Origin: WLMZ01 sp038227995
GTDB taxonomy: Bacteria; Actinomycetota; Acidimicrobiia; Acidimicrobiales; Ilumatobacteraceae
DNA length: 64,000 nucleotides
Direction: 5' to 3'
NCBI GenBank assembly: GCA_038227995.1
Contig: JBBRPP010000028.1
Coordinates: 7,861-71,860, forward strand
Below are positions 15,799 to 24,196 of the stretch, one piece after another. A program made the translations under genes and the position numbers. Position 1 is the stretch's first letter. Every line of letters starts with the position of its first letter. The notes under the pieces were generated by a model. That model was given only the letters and a program-made list of their open reading frames with translations, did no database searches and was not told the origin of the DNA.

Positions 15799-17025
15799 TC
15801 AGGAGGTGCGCTGGGTGCCGACCTTGAGCTCGCGGAACGGCACGGAGGTGTCGACCGACGGCTCGCGCGGCAGGCCCAGGACGCGCTCGCCGATGATGTT
15901 GCGCTGGATCTCGTCGGTGCCACCGGCGATGCCGCTCTGGAACGAATTGAGGACGTTCTTGTTGAGGTACGAACCACCCGCTTCGTCCCACGCCACCGAT
16001 ACCGGGCCGGCGATCTCGAGCGCGATCTCGCGATAGCGCCAGGAGATGACCGACCCCATCAGCTTGCCCAGTGACCCACCCGGGCCGGGTGTCTTGCCGG
16101 CCTTCATCTCGGCGCGCGTGCGCAGCGCCACCATCGACTTGGTGGACTCCATGCAGTACATCTTCATCAGCTGATCGCGCACGACCGGGTCGTTGATCGC
16201 ACCGTTGGCCTTGGCGATGCCGGCGAGCAGATCGAAGTGAGGCTGGCTGACACGACCCGACCCGCCCGAACCGATCGCGACGCGCTCGTACATCAGCATG
16301 CTGGTGGCCAGTCCCCACCCCTTGTTGAGCTCGCCGATCTGCTGATCCTTGGGGATGCGAACGTTGGTGAAGAAGACCTCGTTGAAGTGGTTGCCGCCGT
16401 CGATCTGATGGATCGGCCGGATCTCGACGCCGGGCGCCTTCATGTCGAGGATGAACATCGAGATGCCGCGATGCTTGGGCTGATCCGGGTCGGTACGGGC
16501 GACGATCACGCCATAGTCGGAGAGGTGCGCCAGCGTGGTCCACACCTTCTGACCGTTGAGGATCCACTCGTCGCCGTCCAGCTCGGCTTTCGACTGCAGG
16601 CTGGCCACATCAGAGCCGGCGCCGGGCTCGGAGAACATCTGGCACCACAGGGTGCGACCGGCGATCATGTCCGGCATGTAGGCCTTGCGCTGCTCATCGG
16701 TGCCGAACTCGTTGACCATCGGCAGACACATGCCGTGGCTGATGATGAACTCGCCGGCCTGCGACGGAAACCCTGCCTGCTCTTCGCGCCAGATCCTCTC
16801 GTGCACCGACGTGAGCCCGGCGCCACCGAACTCCTTGGCGTATGTGAGGCCACCGAGACCCGCTTCGCTCAACGCCTCGAGGAACCGCTTGTCGCTGGCG
16901 AAGGTGGACCCGCCCGCTGGTGCGGGGTGCGTCTCCAAGAAGGCCTTGCACTTGGCGCGGAAGGCGTCGAGGTCGTCGACGTCGGCCTCGATCGATGGGC
17001 CTGCGCTGTTGATGGTGTCGGTCAT
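15799..17025 (-). CDS. Acyl-CoA dehydrogenase family protein
   Basis: 408 residues from ATG 17025 (MTDTINSAGP), the typical length. Recognisable pieces are the N-terminal domain (FGGAGLTSVHERIWREEQA), the substrate/FAD segment WCQMFSEPGAGSD (~residues 120-132), DEWILNGQKVWTTLAHLSD (beta domain) and a C-terminal helical domain ending SVAWDEAGGSYLN...GIAGGTDEIQRNIIGERVLGLPREP. The GGTDEIQRN box contacts FAD. The enzyme oxidises acyl-CoA thioesters to enoyl-CoA; the substrate is unknown. Longer in-frame starts up to 17271 run into the divergent MarR gene and are rejected. It probably responds to the MarR regulator at 17151. Confidence 0.88.
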   Translation of the reverse strand: MTDTINSAGPSIEADVDDLDAFRAKCKAFLETHPAPAGGSTFASDKRFLEALSEAGLGGLTYAKEFGGAGLTSVHERIWREEQAGFPSQAGEFIISHGMCLPMVNEFGTDEQRKAYMPDMIAGRTLWCQMFSEPGAGSDVASLQSKAELDGDEWILNGQKVWTTLAHLSDYGVIVARTDPDQPKHRGISMFILDMKAPGVEIRPIHQIDGGNHFNEVFFTNVRIPKDQQIGELNKGWGLATSMLMYERVAIGSGGSGRVSQPHFDLLAGIAKANGAINDPVVRDQLMKMYCMESTKSMVALRTRAEMKAGKTPGPGGSLGKLMGSVISWRYREIALEIAGPVSVAWDEAGGSYLNKNVLNSFQSGIAGGTDEIQRNIIGERVLGLPREPSVDTSVPFRELKVGTQRTS

Positions 17026-17040
17026 GGCTTCGATTCCTCG

Positions 17041-17070
17041 TGTGGCGATTCGGGTTGTGGCGATTCGGGC
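17041..17070. repeat. Two 15-bp tandem direct repeats
   Basis: TGTGGCGATTCGGG occurs twice with a 15-bp period, directly upstream of the acyl-CoA dehydrogenase start. It may bind a regulator or be a slippage product. Confidence 0.8.
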
Positions 17071-17076
17071 AGATTG

Positions 17077-17088
17077 TATGGTGCCATA
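17077..17088. promoter_or_regulatory. Candidate MarR operator in the divergent promoter
   Basis: TATGG-TG-CCATA is a dyad with a 2-bp centre located between the dehydrogenase (start 17025) and the MarR gene (start 17151), where an autoregulating MarR repressor would bind. Confidence 0.5.
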
Positions 17089-17150
17089 TAGTGTGCCGCC
17101 AGTCGTCATCGGGCGACGCGTGTGCGTAGGGAGGGCCGGGTGACGGAACA

Positions 17151-17621
17151 GTGACAGCACACCCTTCGACCTCGCACGAGCTCGACGCACCGCCGTGGTT
17201 GCGCGTCGAGTCGACCCTGATGGCGACGGCACGCGCGATCCGCGAGGCGTTCGATGCCCGGTTCGCTCCACTGGGGTTGAACCTCACCCAGGCGAGCATC
17301 ATCGCTTACGTCGAAGAGTTCGGGCCGATCACCCAGACCCGCATCGCCGATCATCTTCGCCTCGGCCGCGCCGTCATCGGAGCGACGATCGATCGCCTGC
17401 AGGAACGCGACCTTCTCGAGCGTCATCCCGACGCCGTCGACCGCCGCGTCTGGCTCGTGTCACTCACGACCTCTGGGCGTTCAACCGCTGCGCGAATCGC
17501 CAAGATCGACGAGGTCTTACGGGCCGAACTCCGCGACGGCATCAGCCGCGAGGAACGTCAGGCCCTGGCGTCGGTGATGACCCGGCTGCAGCAGAACCTG
17601 GCGCGCGCGATCAGCGACTGA
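17151..17621 (+). CDS. MarR-family transcriptional regulator
   Basis: 156 residues from GTG 17151. A winged helix-turn-helix spans residues ~35-115: LNLTQASIIAYVEEFGPITQ, TRIADHLRLGRAVIGATIDRL (recognition helix) and RDLLERHPDAVDRRVWLVSLT (wing). Flanking helices form the dimer interface. Such repressors usually respond to aromatic or acyl ligands and control a divergent neighbour; here that is the acyl-CoA dehydrogenase, separated by 125 bp with a dyad at 17077. Confidence 0.88.
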   Translation: MTAHPSTSHELDAPPWLRVESTLMATARAIREAFDARFAPLGLNLTQASIIAYVEEFGPITQTRIADHLRLGRAVIGATIDRLQERDLLERHPDAVDRRVWLVSLTTSGRSTAARIAKIDEVLRAELRDGISREERQALASVMTRLQQNLARAISD

Positions 17622-17637
17622 CGCATCGCGCAACGGT

Positions 17638-18267
17638 TCAGGCCGGGCGGACGTTTTCCGGTGGATCGAGGCGCAGGTAGAGATCGAAGAGGTGGTCGCG
17701 CCAGGTGTGGTCGCGACCCTCGACCTCGGGCTCGATCACCGTTCCGGTGGTGTACCAGTCGTACATCGTCCGGCCCATCTCCTGGCCTCGCCTGGTGTGG
17801 ATGCACAGCGCCTCGTCGGGGATGACCGCGGGTCGATCTTCGTTGAGCACGACCTGCATGATCTCGCCGGGCGTCGGGTCCTTCGGCGAGTTGGCCAGGA
17901 AGCCGGCAGCTTGCGCGGCGTAGACGAGGCGGTCGTACGAACCGGACGGCGACGCCTCGGCACTCTGCCACAGCGCGTAGACGATCGACGGTGCGTTCGG
18001 ATTGCCGAGCCCGATGTCTTCGGCCGCGATGACGCGCAGCCGATCCCACATCTGCGCTTCGTGTTCTGCATCGGTGCGCGCCAGTTCGAGCGCGGAACGA
18101 ATCGACATCTCCATCCGCCCGCGACGGATGTGCTTGTGCAGCGACGACCGGACCTCGTCGGATGCGAGGCCGTGGATCGTGGTGCGGCCGACGAACGGAT
18201 CGGTCGAGTAGTGCGGGATCGGACGAGTCCAGTCGGACGGCACGCCGGCTGCTGATGCGTCGCTCAT
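17638..18267 (-). CDS. Protein resembling the RarA/MgsA C-terminal domain, without the ATPase
   Basis: 209 residues. The central part (residues ~30-130) carries the motif WDRLRVIAAEDIGLGNPNA, very like the 'SEDIGNADP' segment of the RarA/MgsA replication-recombination AAA+ proteins' C-terminal domain, followed by the helix-rich region IVYALWQSAEAS...YAAQAAGFLAN. The AAA+ ATPase with Walker motifs is absent. The last ~75 residues (PDEALCIHTRRGQEMGRTMYDWY...) are not seen in RarA. Its ATG overlaps the P450 stop by 4 bp, so it is the last gene of an oxygenase operon. Function unknown; calling it a repair protein would be unsafe. Confidence 0.7.
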   Translation of the reverse strand: MSDASAAGVPSDWTRPIPHYSTDPFVGRTTIHGLASDEVRSSLHKHIRRGRMEMSIRSALELARTDAEHEAQMWDRLRVIAAEDIGLGNPNAPSIVYALWQSAEASPSGSYDRLVYAAQAAGFLANSPKDPTPGEIMQVVLNEDRPAVIPDEALCIHTRRGQEMGRTMYDWYTTGTVIEPEVEGRDHTWRDHLFDLYLRLDPPENVRPA

Positions 18268-19436
18268 GGCTGCAGCACGAGTGGAAGTGACCGGACGTGG
18301 CCGGACGCGGTGATGCTCATGTCCGCAGTCTCGCCGACCGCAGCGGACTGCCACCGACTCGTCACACCGGCGATCATCTCCTGCACCTCCATCTTGCCCA
18401 GCGCTGCGCCGAGGCAGTAGTGACGGCCGGCTCCGAAGGCGAGCTGTGGCTTGGCCAGCTTGCGGGTGACGTCGAAGGTGTGCGGCGAATCGTAGACCTC
18501 GGGATCGCGATGCGCGGCGGCGATGCGGATCGAGACGTAGGTGCCCTTCGCGACCTGATGGCCGAGCAGTTCGGTGTCCTCGACAGCGAACTTGATCGTG
18601 TGCCTGATCGCCGGCTGAAAGCGTCCGCACTCCTCAGCCGCACCAGCAATCAACGACGCGTCGGCCTGGAGCAGCGCCCATTGATCGGGGCGCTCGGCGA
18701 GCGTGTGCAGCGCCAGTCCGGTCGTGTTCGCGGTGTTGTCGACCGAAGCGCTGAGCAACTCCTCGAGGAGGTACAGCGCGTCCTCGCCCGCGATTGCACC
18801 ACTGTCGTGGGCGGCTACCAGGATCGAGGCCAGATCGTCACCGGGTTGGCGTCGTTTCGCGTCGAGCAATTGGCGGGTGTACTCGAGCAGCTCGCGCTTC
18901 GCCGCCCGGACCGGCTCGACCATGGACTCCTGCGCGGTGAAGACCAGCAGCAACACCTTCGAGAGCTGCGCGAGCAGCTCGGCGTCTGCGGGATCCGCAC
19001 CGATCATCCAGCAGAACAGCTGGGCAGGGACCTGATCAGCGAGACCCGACATCACGTCGAGCTCGGTCGCCGGGTCGTGCGCATCGAGCAGGTCCGCCAC
19101 GAGGTCGCGTGTCCGGACGCGCAGCGCGTCGATGCGTCGCGCCGTGAACCACGGGCTGACCGCGCGGCGCAGGCGTTGGTGATCGACGCCTTCGGAATCG
19201 GTGAGGGTGTGGTCGAAGACCCCCCACAGCGGGCCGTGGCCCATCTCCTGCAACAGCCAGTCGATGCCGGGCACCAGCGCCCGGTCGTGAAACGCGGCAT
19301 CGCACGCGTCGTAGGAGATCAGCGACAGGCCGAGCTGATCGCGCACGAAACCGCCGTGCTTGCGGAGCGCGTCGAAGACAGGATGTGGATCAGCGAGGAA
19401 CGCTGGATCGTTGGTGTCGAGCATCACGTCCATCAT
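18264..19436 (-). CDS. Cytochrome P450
   Basis: 390 residues, typical of soluble bacterial P450s. The heme-binding loop FGAGRHYCLGAALGKME carries the axial Cys341. The K-helix ExxR is present in EECGRF. The I-helix segment SASVDNTANTT replaces the more usual AGxDTT, so the proton-relay pair is altered. It would hydroxylate a small organic substrate with ferredoxin and reductase supplied in trans; neither gene is adjacent. It overlaps the Rieske gene by 4 bp upstream and the RarA-C-like gene by 4 bp downstream, so translation is coupled. Confidence 0.92.
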   Translation of the reverse strand: MMDVMLDTNDPAFLADPHPVFDALRKHGGFVRDQLGLSLISYDACDAAFHDRALVPGIDWLLQEMGHGPLWGVFDHTLTDSEGVDHQRLRRAVSPWFTARRIDALRVRTRDLVADLLDAHDPATELDVMSGLADQVPAQLFCWMIGADPADAELLAQLSKVLLLVFTAQESMVEPVRAAKRELLEYTRQLLDAKRRQPGDDLASILVAAHDSGAIAGEDALYLLEELLSASVDNTANTTGLALHTLAERPDQWALLQADASLIAGAAEECGRFQPAIRHTIKFAVEDTELLGHQVAKGTYVSIRIAAAHRDPEVYDSPHTFDVTRKLAKPQLAFGAGRHYCLGAALGKMEVQEMIAGVTSRWQSAAVGETADMSITASGHVRSLPLVLQP

Positions 19437-20512
19437 GCTGGCGCACCGACGTCGGCCAGGCGCGGCGCGTTCGATGCGGCGACGATCGCGGCGACTTCGT
19501 CGGGTCCTGTCGCCGCCGCAGCGGCGATCTGGCCGAGCCAGCGGCGGTACTCGATCGAGACACGGTCGGTACGCACCGAGAGCTCGAAGCCTGGTTCGAG
19601 GTGCAACTCGGGCGGGTCCTGGTTGCAGACGACGGGCTCGTCCTCAGCCAGCACCAGGGCCTGGAACGCCATGTGCGGCGCATCGTCACCGTCGACGTCA
19701 TCGTTGCGCGACACGGTCCAGAACGTGCGAGTGCTCACCATGTCGATCGGGCACGCCGTCATCCACAGATGACGCTTGGCTCCGCCCGCGAGCCAGAACT
19801 CGATGCTGACCGTGAGTGGCATCGGCATGCGGTACTCGGAGTGCCCGAACAAGGCAGTGTCGTCGACCTCCATCTCCGGCGGGTCGAATGCGAAACGCAG
19901 CTCGCCACTCTCGCGAGTGATCGTCGGCAGGGGTGGTACGGGTTCGTCGCGCCGACCGAGGCTGCCGTCGTGCACCCAGGCGAAGTGAGCCAGGTCGACG
20001 AAGTTCTCGACTCGCCGCGGTGCACCAACCGGCCACGTGTACGGCACGCCATGCACGATCTTCATCGCCCCGTCGTCGTAGGCCGGGTGAGCCGGGATCA
20101 CCGTGCCGGCACGGCCGTCGAGGCGGATCCACACCAGGCCGTATTGCTCGGTGACCTCGTAGGCGCTGATGCACGCCTTCTCCGGGATCGGTCCCAGCGG
20201 CATCGACGGGATCTCGACACAGCGGCCGTCAGCGCCCCACTTCCACCCGTGATAGGCGCAGCGGATCGACTCCCCGTCGACCCACCCGACGGACAGCTTC
20301 GTCGATCGATGCAGGCACCGGTCGGTGACCGCCAGCAATGCGCCGCTGTCGGTGCGGGCAACAGCGATGTTCCGTCCCAGCAGTCGCACGGCCAACGGCT
20401 GTGACGCCTTCGCATCCAGCTCTGCCGCGGTGCACACCGGATGCCAGAAGAGCTCGAGCGCGGCGCCAAGGGCATCGGACGTCGAGACGGCTGTCACGAT
20501 CGCGGGGCTCAC
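19433..20512 (-). CDS. Rieske non-heme iron ring-hydroxylating/demethylating oxygenase, catalytic subunit
   Basis: 359 residues from GTG 20512. The [2Fe-2S] Rieske motif is complete: C66-L-H68 and C85-A-Y-H88-G. The catalytic domain has the mononuclear iron site in VDLAHFAWVHDG (Asp/His/His pattern) and the downstream segment YRMPMPLTVSIEFWLAGG. The overall layout resembles vanillate O-demethylase/phenoxybenzoate-type oxygenases. The GTG overlaps the stop of the upstream amidohydrolase reading frame (GTGA), which fixes both. A longer in-frame extension to 20686 reads back through the amidohydrolase in another frame and is rejected. Substrate unknown; operon partners suggest N-heterocycle or amide breakdown. 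Confidence 0.9.
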   Translation of the reverse strand: MSPAIVTAVSTSDALGAALELFWHPVCTAAELDAKASQPLAVRLLGRNIAVARTDSGALLAVTDRCLHRSTKLSVGWVDGESIRCAYHGWKWGADGRCVEIPSMPLGPIPEKACISAYEVTEQYGLVWIRLDGRAGTVIPAHPAYDDGAMKIVHGVPYTWPVGAPRRVENFVDLAHFAWVHDGSLGRRDEPVPPLPTITRESGELRFAFDPPEMEVDDTALFGHSEYRMPMPLTVSIEFWLAGGAKRHLWMTACPIDMVSTRTFWTVSRNDDVDGDDAPHMAFQALVLAEDEPVVCNQDPPELHLEPGFELSVRTDRVSIEYRRWLGQIAAAAATGPDEVAAIVAASNAPRLADVGAPA

Positions 20513-21746
20513 CAGTCTTGGTCGTCGGGCACGCTGCCCCACGTCTTGCCGACGGTGGCGAACGTCGGCGTCGGCACGGCGTCGTGCCACGCGCCGCCGC
20601 GCCGCCGCGCAGACACCCGACAGGCTCGACCGCGATCTCGGACGTGATCGTCTCGTGACCGTCGGACACCGGAAAAGGTCCATCACTGCGCAGTCGCACC
20701 ACGGACACCTCTGCCGCGCGGCCGACAGCCAACGAGCCGAACTCGTCGAGCCGGCCGATCGCCCGCGCCGAGTTGGTCGTCGCCATCGCGATCACGTCGA
20801 CGAGATCCAGCCCGAGACCGAGCATCTTCGTCATGTTCTCGGCCAGCGAGAACACCGGCCCACCGATGTTGAAGATGTTGAGATCGGTCGAGATCGTGTC
20901 CGGCTGATAGCCCTGGTCGAGCAGGCGCCGCGCTTCGCGGAAGCGGAAGTCGGTGCCGGAGTGGCCGACGTCGAGCACGACGCCGCGATCGACGGCATCA
21001 CGGAACTCGGGGATCGCCTTGCCGGCCGCATCGAGCATCCCACCGCCGCCACGGAACGCGTGGGTGATGATGTCGCCCGAACGCAGGCTCTTCAGCAGCG
21101 CTGACGGCGTGATCACGGGCGTGTGCGGAAAGCGACCGAGGTGCACCATGACCGGCTTGTCACCGGCTGCCTTCTGGGCCGCGTCGAGGAACGGTGAGAA
21201 CTCGACGTCGCCGACATGGCAGGCCCGCGCCTTGAGTCCGATCACGACATCGGCATTGCGTTCGAGTGAGTCCATCAGCGACTCGACATCGAGGTTCTTG
21301 AGGTCGTTCGCGATCGTCAGCTTGTGGCAGATGAAGTCCTTGGTGGCCAGGTACAGCTGGTTCGGATCGATGAACGCCAACACCTTGGTCTTCGTCGCCG
21401 GGTGATCGATGATCGCCCGCCGCGAGATGTCGAACGTCGCGACGCCTGACGTGCCACCGTCGATCAACAGCGGCACCCCCATGTCGACACCGATGTCATC
21501 GGCCTCGACGCAGAAGTCACCGAGGCCGGCCATCACGTGACAGTGCAGATCGATCAGGCCTGGGGTCACGACCAGGCCGGTGCAGTCGCGTGCCTCGACA
21601 GTCGGGTTGGCGGCGGCGAGGTCGGGCCCGACCGCAGCGATCACGCCATCGCGCACGAGCACGTCGGCGATCCGGTCGGTCTGCGTCGACGGGTCGATCA
21701 CCCTGCCACCGACCAGTATCAGAGCGGTTGAACTCAGGCCATCCAT
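20509..21746 (-). pseudogene. Amidohydrolase/deacetylase metallohydrolase with an internal frameshift
   Basis: Residues 1-~370 are a well-preserved dihydroorotase-like amidohydrolase: HCHVMAG (metal ligands, ~residues 69-75), the Lys region VIGLKARACHVGD, MVHLGRFPHTP, ITHAFRGGGGML, DVGHSGTDFRF and TNSARAIGRLDEFGSLAVG. The frame then fails at an 8-bp tandem duplication (20591-20606). Removing one copy restores a C-terminus (AWHDAVPTPTFATVGKTW...DDQDW) whose stop overlaps the GTG of the Rieske gene, and gives 409 residues. As read, the frame instead runs on ~120 codons inside the Rieske gene, to 20229. It may be a sequencing error, a recent mutation or a switchable site. The family acts on cyclic imides or acylated amino compounds. 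Confidence 0.8.
20591..20610. repeat. 8-bp tandem duplication causing a frameshift
   Basis: GCGCCGCC occurs twice in a row followed by GCGC. One copy more than needed for an open frame; 8 is not divisible by three. Confidence 0.85.
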
Positions 21747-21824
21747 GCACCAGATGCTGCAAGCCCAGAGGGGCTTCGGTCAACCCGCGTCGTGCCGTTT
21801 CATCCAGCGTTCACACGTCGGGGG

Positions 21825-23171
21825 TCAATGGCCGAACTCGACCTTGCGGCGTCGGAACAGTTCTTCGGCCGCGGCCTGAGCCGTGGCGATGACCTCGTTC
21901 TCGTCGACACTCAAGACGGTGCCGCCGGCGACCAGGCGACGTCCATCGACCCACACTGAATCCACGTCCGTGCCGCGCGCCGAGAACACGAGGTGAGCTG
22001 CGACGTTGAAGTACTCGGCGCCGAACACTGGCACGAAGTGCAGCTTGTGCAGATCGACCATGACGATGTCGGCCCGCTTCCCGACCTCCAGCGAGCCGCT
22101 GATGTCGTCGAGCCCCAGGGCGCGTGCCCCGTCGAGGGTCGCCATCGCCAGCACATCCCATGGATCCCCCACCGTCGGATCGAGGGTCGACACCTTCTGC
22201 AGCAGCGACGCGAACTTCATCTCGTCGAACAGGTCGAGGTTGTTGTTCGACGCCTCGCCATCGCTGCCCAGACCGAACGCGATTCCGGCGGCACGCATGT
22301 CGCGCACCCGCGCCGGACCCGACGCCAGCTTCATGTTCGAACACGGGCAGTGGATCGCCGACGTACCGGTGCGCGCCATGAGTTCGATCTCGCGATCGTC
22401 GAGCCAGACGCAGTGCGCGATGACCGTTCGCTCGGAAAGGATGCCGCGATTGTGGAACTCCTCGATCGGCCGGCGACCGAACCGTTTCAGCGACTCCTGC
22501 ACCTCCCAGATCGACTCCGAGCTGTGCGTGTGCAGACCGGTGTCGTATTCCTCGGCAAGCGCCATCGCGCCGCGGAAGCACTCGGGCGAGCAGTAGAAGA
22601 GATGCTCGAGCCCGACCCAGGTGCGCACCCGACCGTCCGACGCCGTGCGGTGCGTCTTCAGCAGGGCGAGGTTGGACTCCAGCGACTCGAAGTATTCGAA
22701 GCCCGGTTCGTCGGCGATGTACGGAACGAGCGTGGCCCGGATGCCGAGACGGTCGGCGACCCTGGCCCCGCCGTCCATGTAGCGATACATGTCCATGACC
22801 GAGGTGTTCCCGAAGCGGAGGTTCTCGGTGTAGGCCAGCAGGCACGCGATCTCGGCCAGCTCCGGCGTGACCACCTTCATCCCCTGGTTGTAGTAGTTGT
22901 CCAGCCAGTCCCACAGCGCCATCGATTCGGCCACGCCACGCATCAGCCCCGAATGCATGTGCCCGTTGGTCAGTCCCGGGATCACCGCGAACCCGGCCGC
23001 ATCGACGATATTCACATCGGTACCAGTGGCTCGTGGATCAGCCGCGACTTCGTCGGCCGGCCCGACCGCGAGGATGGTGGTGCCCTCGACCAGGACCGAT
23101 CCGCGGGAATGAACGGTCTTGCGACCCTCCATCGGCAACACGATTCCACCGGCGATCAACGTGACTGTCAT
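21825..23171 (-). CDS. Amidohydrolase of the TrzN/AtzA/SsnA (cyclic deaminase) type
   Basis: 448 residues from ATG 23171 (MTVTLIAGG). The metal ligands expected for this family are visible: NGHMHS (HxH, residues ~70-72), a His in THSSE (~residue 222), IAHCVWL (His ~257) and the Asp in GSDGEASNNN (~residue 310). N- and C-terminal beta-sandwich portions (GSVLVEGTTILAVG; EVGKRADIVMVDL) are intact. Such enzymes hydrolyse C-N bonds in aminated heterocycles (triazines, purines, pyrimidines, 5'-deoxyadenosine). It is the promoter-proximal gene of the minus-strand operon down to 17638 and divergent from the oxygenase at 23285. Confidence 0.9.
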   Translation of the reverse strand: MTVTLIAGGIVLPMEGRKTVHSRGSVLVEGTTILAVGPADEVAADPRATGTDVNIVDAAGFAVIPGLTNGHMHSGLMRGVAESMALWDWLDNYYNQGMKVVTPELAEIACLLAYTENLRFGNTSVMDMYRYMDGGARVADRLGIRATLVPYIADEPGFEYFESLESNLALLKTHRTASDGRVRTWVGLEHLFYCSPECFRGAMALAEEYDTGLHTHSSESIWEVQESLKRFGRRPIEEFHNRGILSERTVIAHCVWLDDREIELMARTGTSAIHCPCSNMKLASGPARVRDMRAAGIAFGLGSDGEASNNNLDLFDEMKFASLLQKVSTLDPTVGDPWDVLAMATLDGARALGLDDISGSLEVGKRADIVMVDLHKLHFVPVFGAEYFNVAAHLVFSARGTDVDSVWVDGRRLVAGGTVLSVDENEVIATAQAAAEELFRRRKVEFGH

Positions 23172-23239
23172 GGCTCGACACTGCCTGGCCGATGCCCGCC
23201 GGCGCAACGGGCCGACCCGGTTCTCATCGATTCGCAGGA

Positions 23240-23266
23240 TGTTGTTCACGCTGGCGAAACACAACA
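23240..23266. promoter_or_regulatory. Dyad in the divergent promoter of two oxygenase operons
   Basis: TGTTGT-N15-ACAACA; outer bases AGG and CCT extend the symmetry with one bulged A. It lies between starts at 23171 (minus) and 23285 (plus), so it could control both directions. Confidence 0.4.
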
Positions 23267-23284
23267 CCTGCATGATGATCGACG

Positions 23285-24196
23285 ATGCTCACCAATGTGT
23301 CCGCGGAGCTGGCCCACAGCTGGATCGCCGTCGGTCACGCCGAGGACTTCGGACCCCAACCGGTCGATGTCTCGATGCTCGGCCAGCCGTGGGTCGTCGT
23401 TCGGCGTGAAGGCACCGCCGGCGCAATCGATGCGTTCGCCGTCGGGCAACAGCGTCGCGGCGCAGCGACGGCGGCGGCGGCGGCGGCGGCGGCGATCGAA
23501 CACCTCGGGCTGATCTGGATCGCGATCGAGCCGCCGTTGTCTCCGCTGCCACCGTTGCCGGGCTGGGCCGAGCATGGTTTCGCATCGGCTCGATGCGAGA
23601 CCGTGCGGACACGCGTGAGTGCCGCGCAGCTGATCGACAACTTCATGGACGCCGCCCACTTCCCGTTCGTGCACCCGGCCTCGTTCGGTGTCGAAGATGC
23701 GTTTGACGTGAGCAGTGATGAGATCATGCGCGACGAGTGGCTCGTCCGTTCGACGTTCACCGCTCCGTACCAGAACCACGACGACCCGTTGGTGGCGACG
23801 GGCGAGCACCCACTGATCCAGGAGCACACCGTCACCAAGGTCGGCTACGCCGGATGCAACGCGAGTCTCGAGCTGCGCTTCCCGATGACCTCGGGAGTGT
23901 TCGGCATCGTCTACGCATGTCAGCCAGAGTCGATGACGTCGACGCGCATCTTCAAGGTCATGGCCCGCAATGACCTCGACGACGCTGCGATGGCGCAGTG
24001 CGTCAGGGACGAGGATGCGATCCTCGGTGAGGACCTCGACATCCTCGAGCGCTACACGACCATGGGCCTGGAGACGGATCTCACGGTCGAGGTCCACACC
24101 AGGGCCGATCGGCTCAGCGTCGCGTGGCGGCGCCTGATGCGCGACCTCGAACAGCACAGCCACACCAACTCCCGCCGAATGGAGACAGCCTCATGA
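23285..24196 (+). CDS. Rieske-type oxygenase homologue that has lost its Rieske centre
   Basis: 303 residues. The C-terminal two thirds are a normal vanillate-demethylase-like catalytic domain with the iron site D122-AAH125-FPFVH130 and the closing block DLTVEVHTRADRLSVAWRR, very similar to the intact paralogue at 42392. The N-terminal domain should hold CxH...CxxH, but between AIDAFAV (~residue 50) and HLGLIWIAIE (~73) about 55 residues are missing. They are replaced by QQRRGAATAAAAAAAAIE, encoded by a (CGG)8 tract. It has therefore no [2Fe-2S] cluster to feed electrons to the iron. Codon character is maintained and the stop overlaps the next ATG (ATGA), so it is still translated in an operon. 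Either an inactivated enzyme or a protein using an external donor. Confidence 0.85.
   Translation: MLTNVSAELAHSWIAVGHAEDFGPQPVDVSMLGQPWVVVRREGTAGAIDAFAVGQQRRGAATAAAAAAAAIEHLGLIWIAIEPPLSPLPPLPGWAEHGFASARCETVRTRVSAAQLIDNFMDAAHFPFVHPASFGVEDAFDVSSDEIMRDEWLVRSTFTAPYQNHDDPLVATGEHPLIQEHTVTKVGYAGCNASLELRFPMTSGVFGIVYACQPESMTSTRIFKVMARNDLDDAAMAQCVRDEDAILGEDLDILERYTTMGLETDLTVEVHTRADRLSVAWRRLMRDLEQHSHTNSRRMETAS
23469..23494 (+). repeat. (CGG)8 microsatellite inside a coding region
   Basis: Eight CGG triplets plus CG, read in frame as an octa-alanine tract exactly where the Rieske motif should be. Confidence 0.95.

Noticed and set aside
20229..20508. Amidohydrolase C-terminus as read in the continuous frame
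   Set aside because: The extra ~95 codons lie inside the Rieske gene in the wrong frame and look like non-protein sequence; the frameshift explanation fits better.
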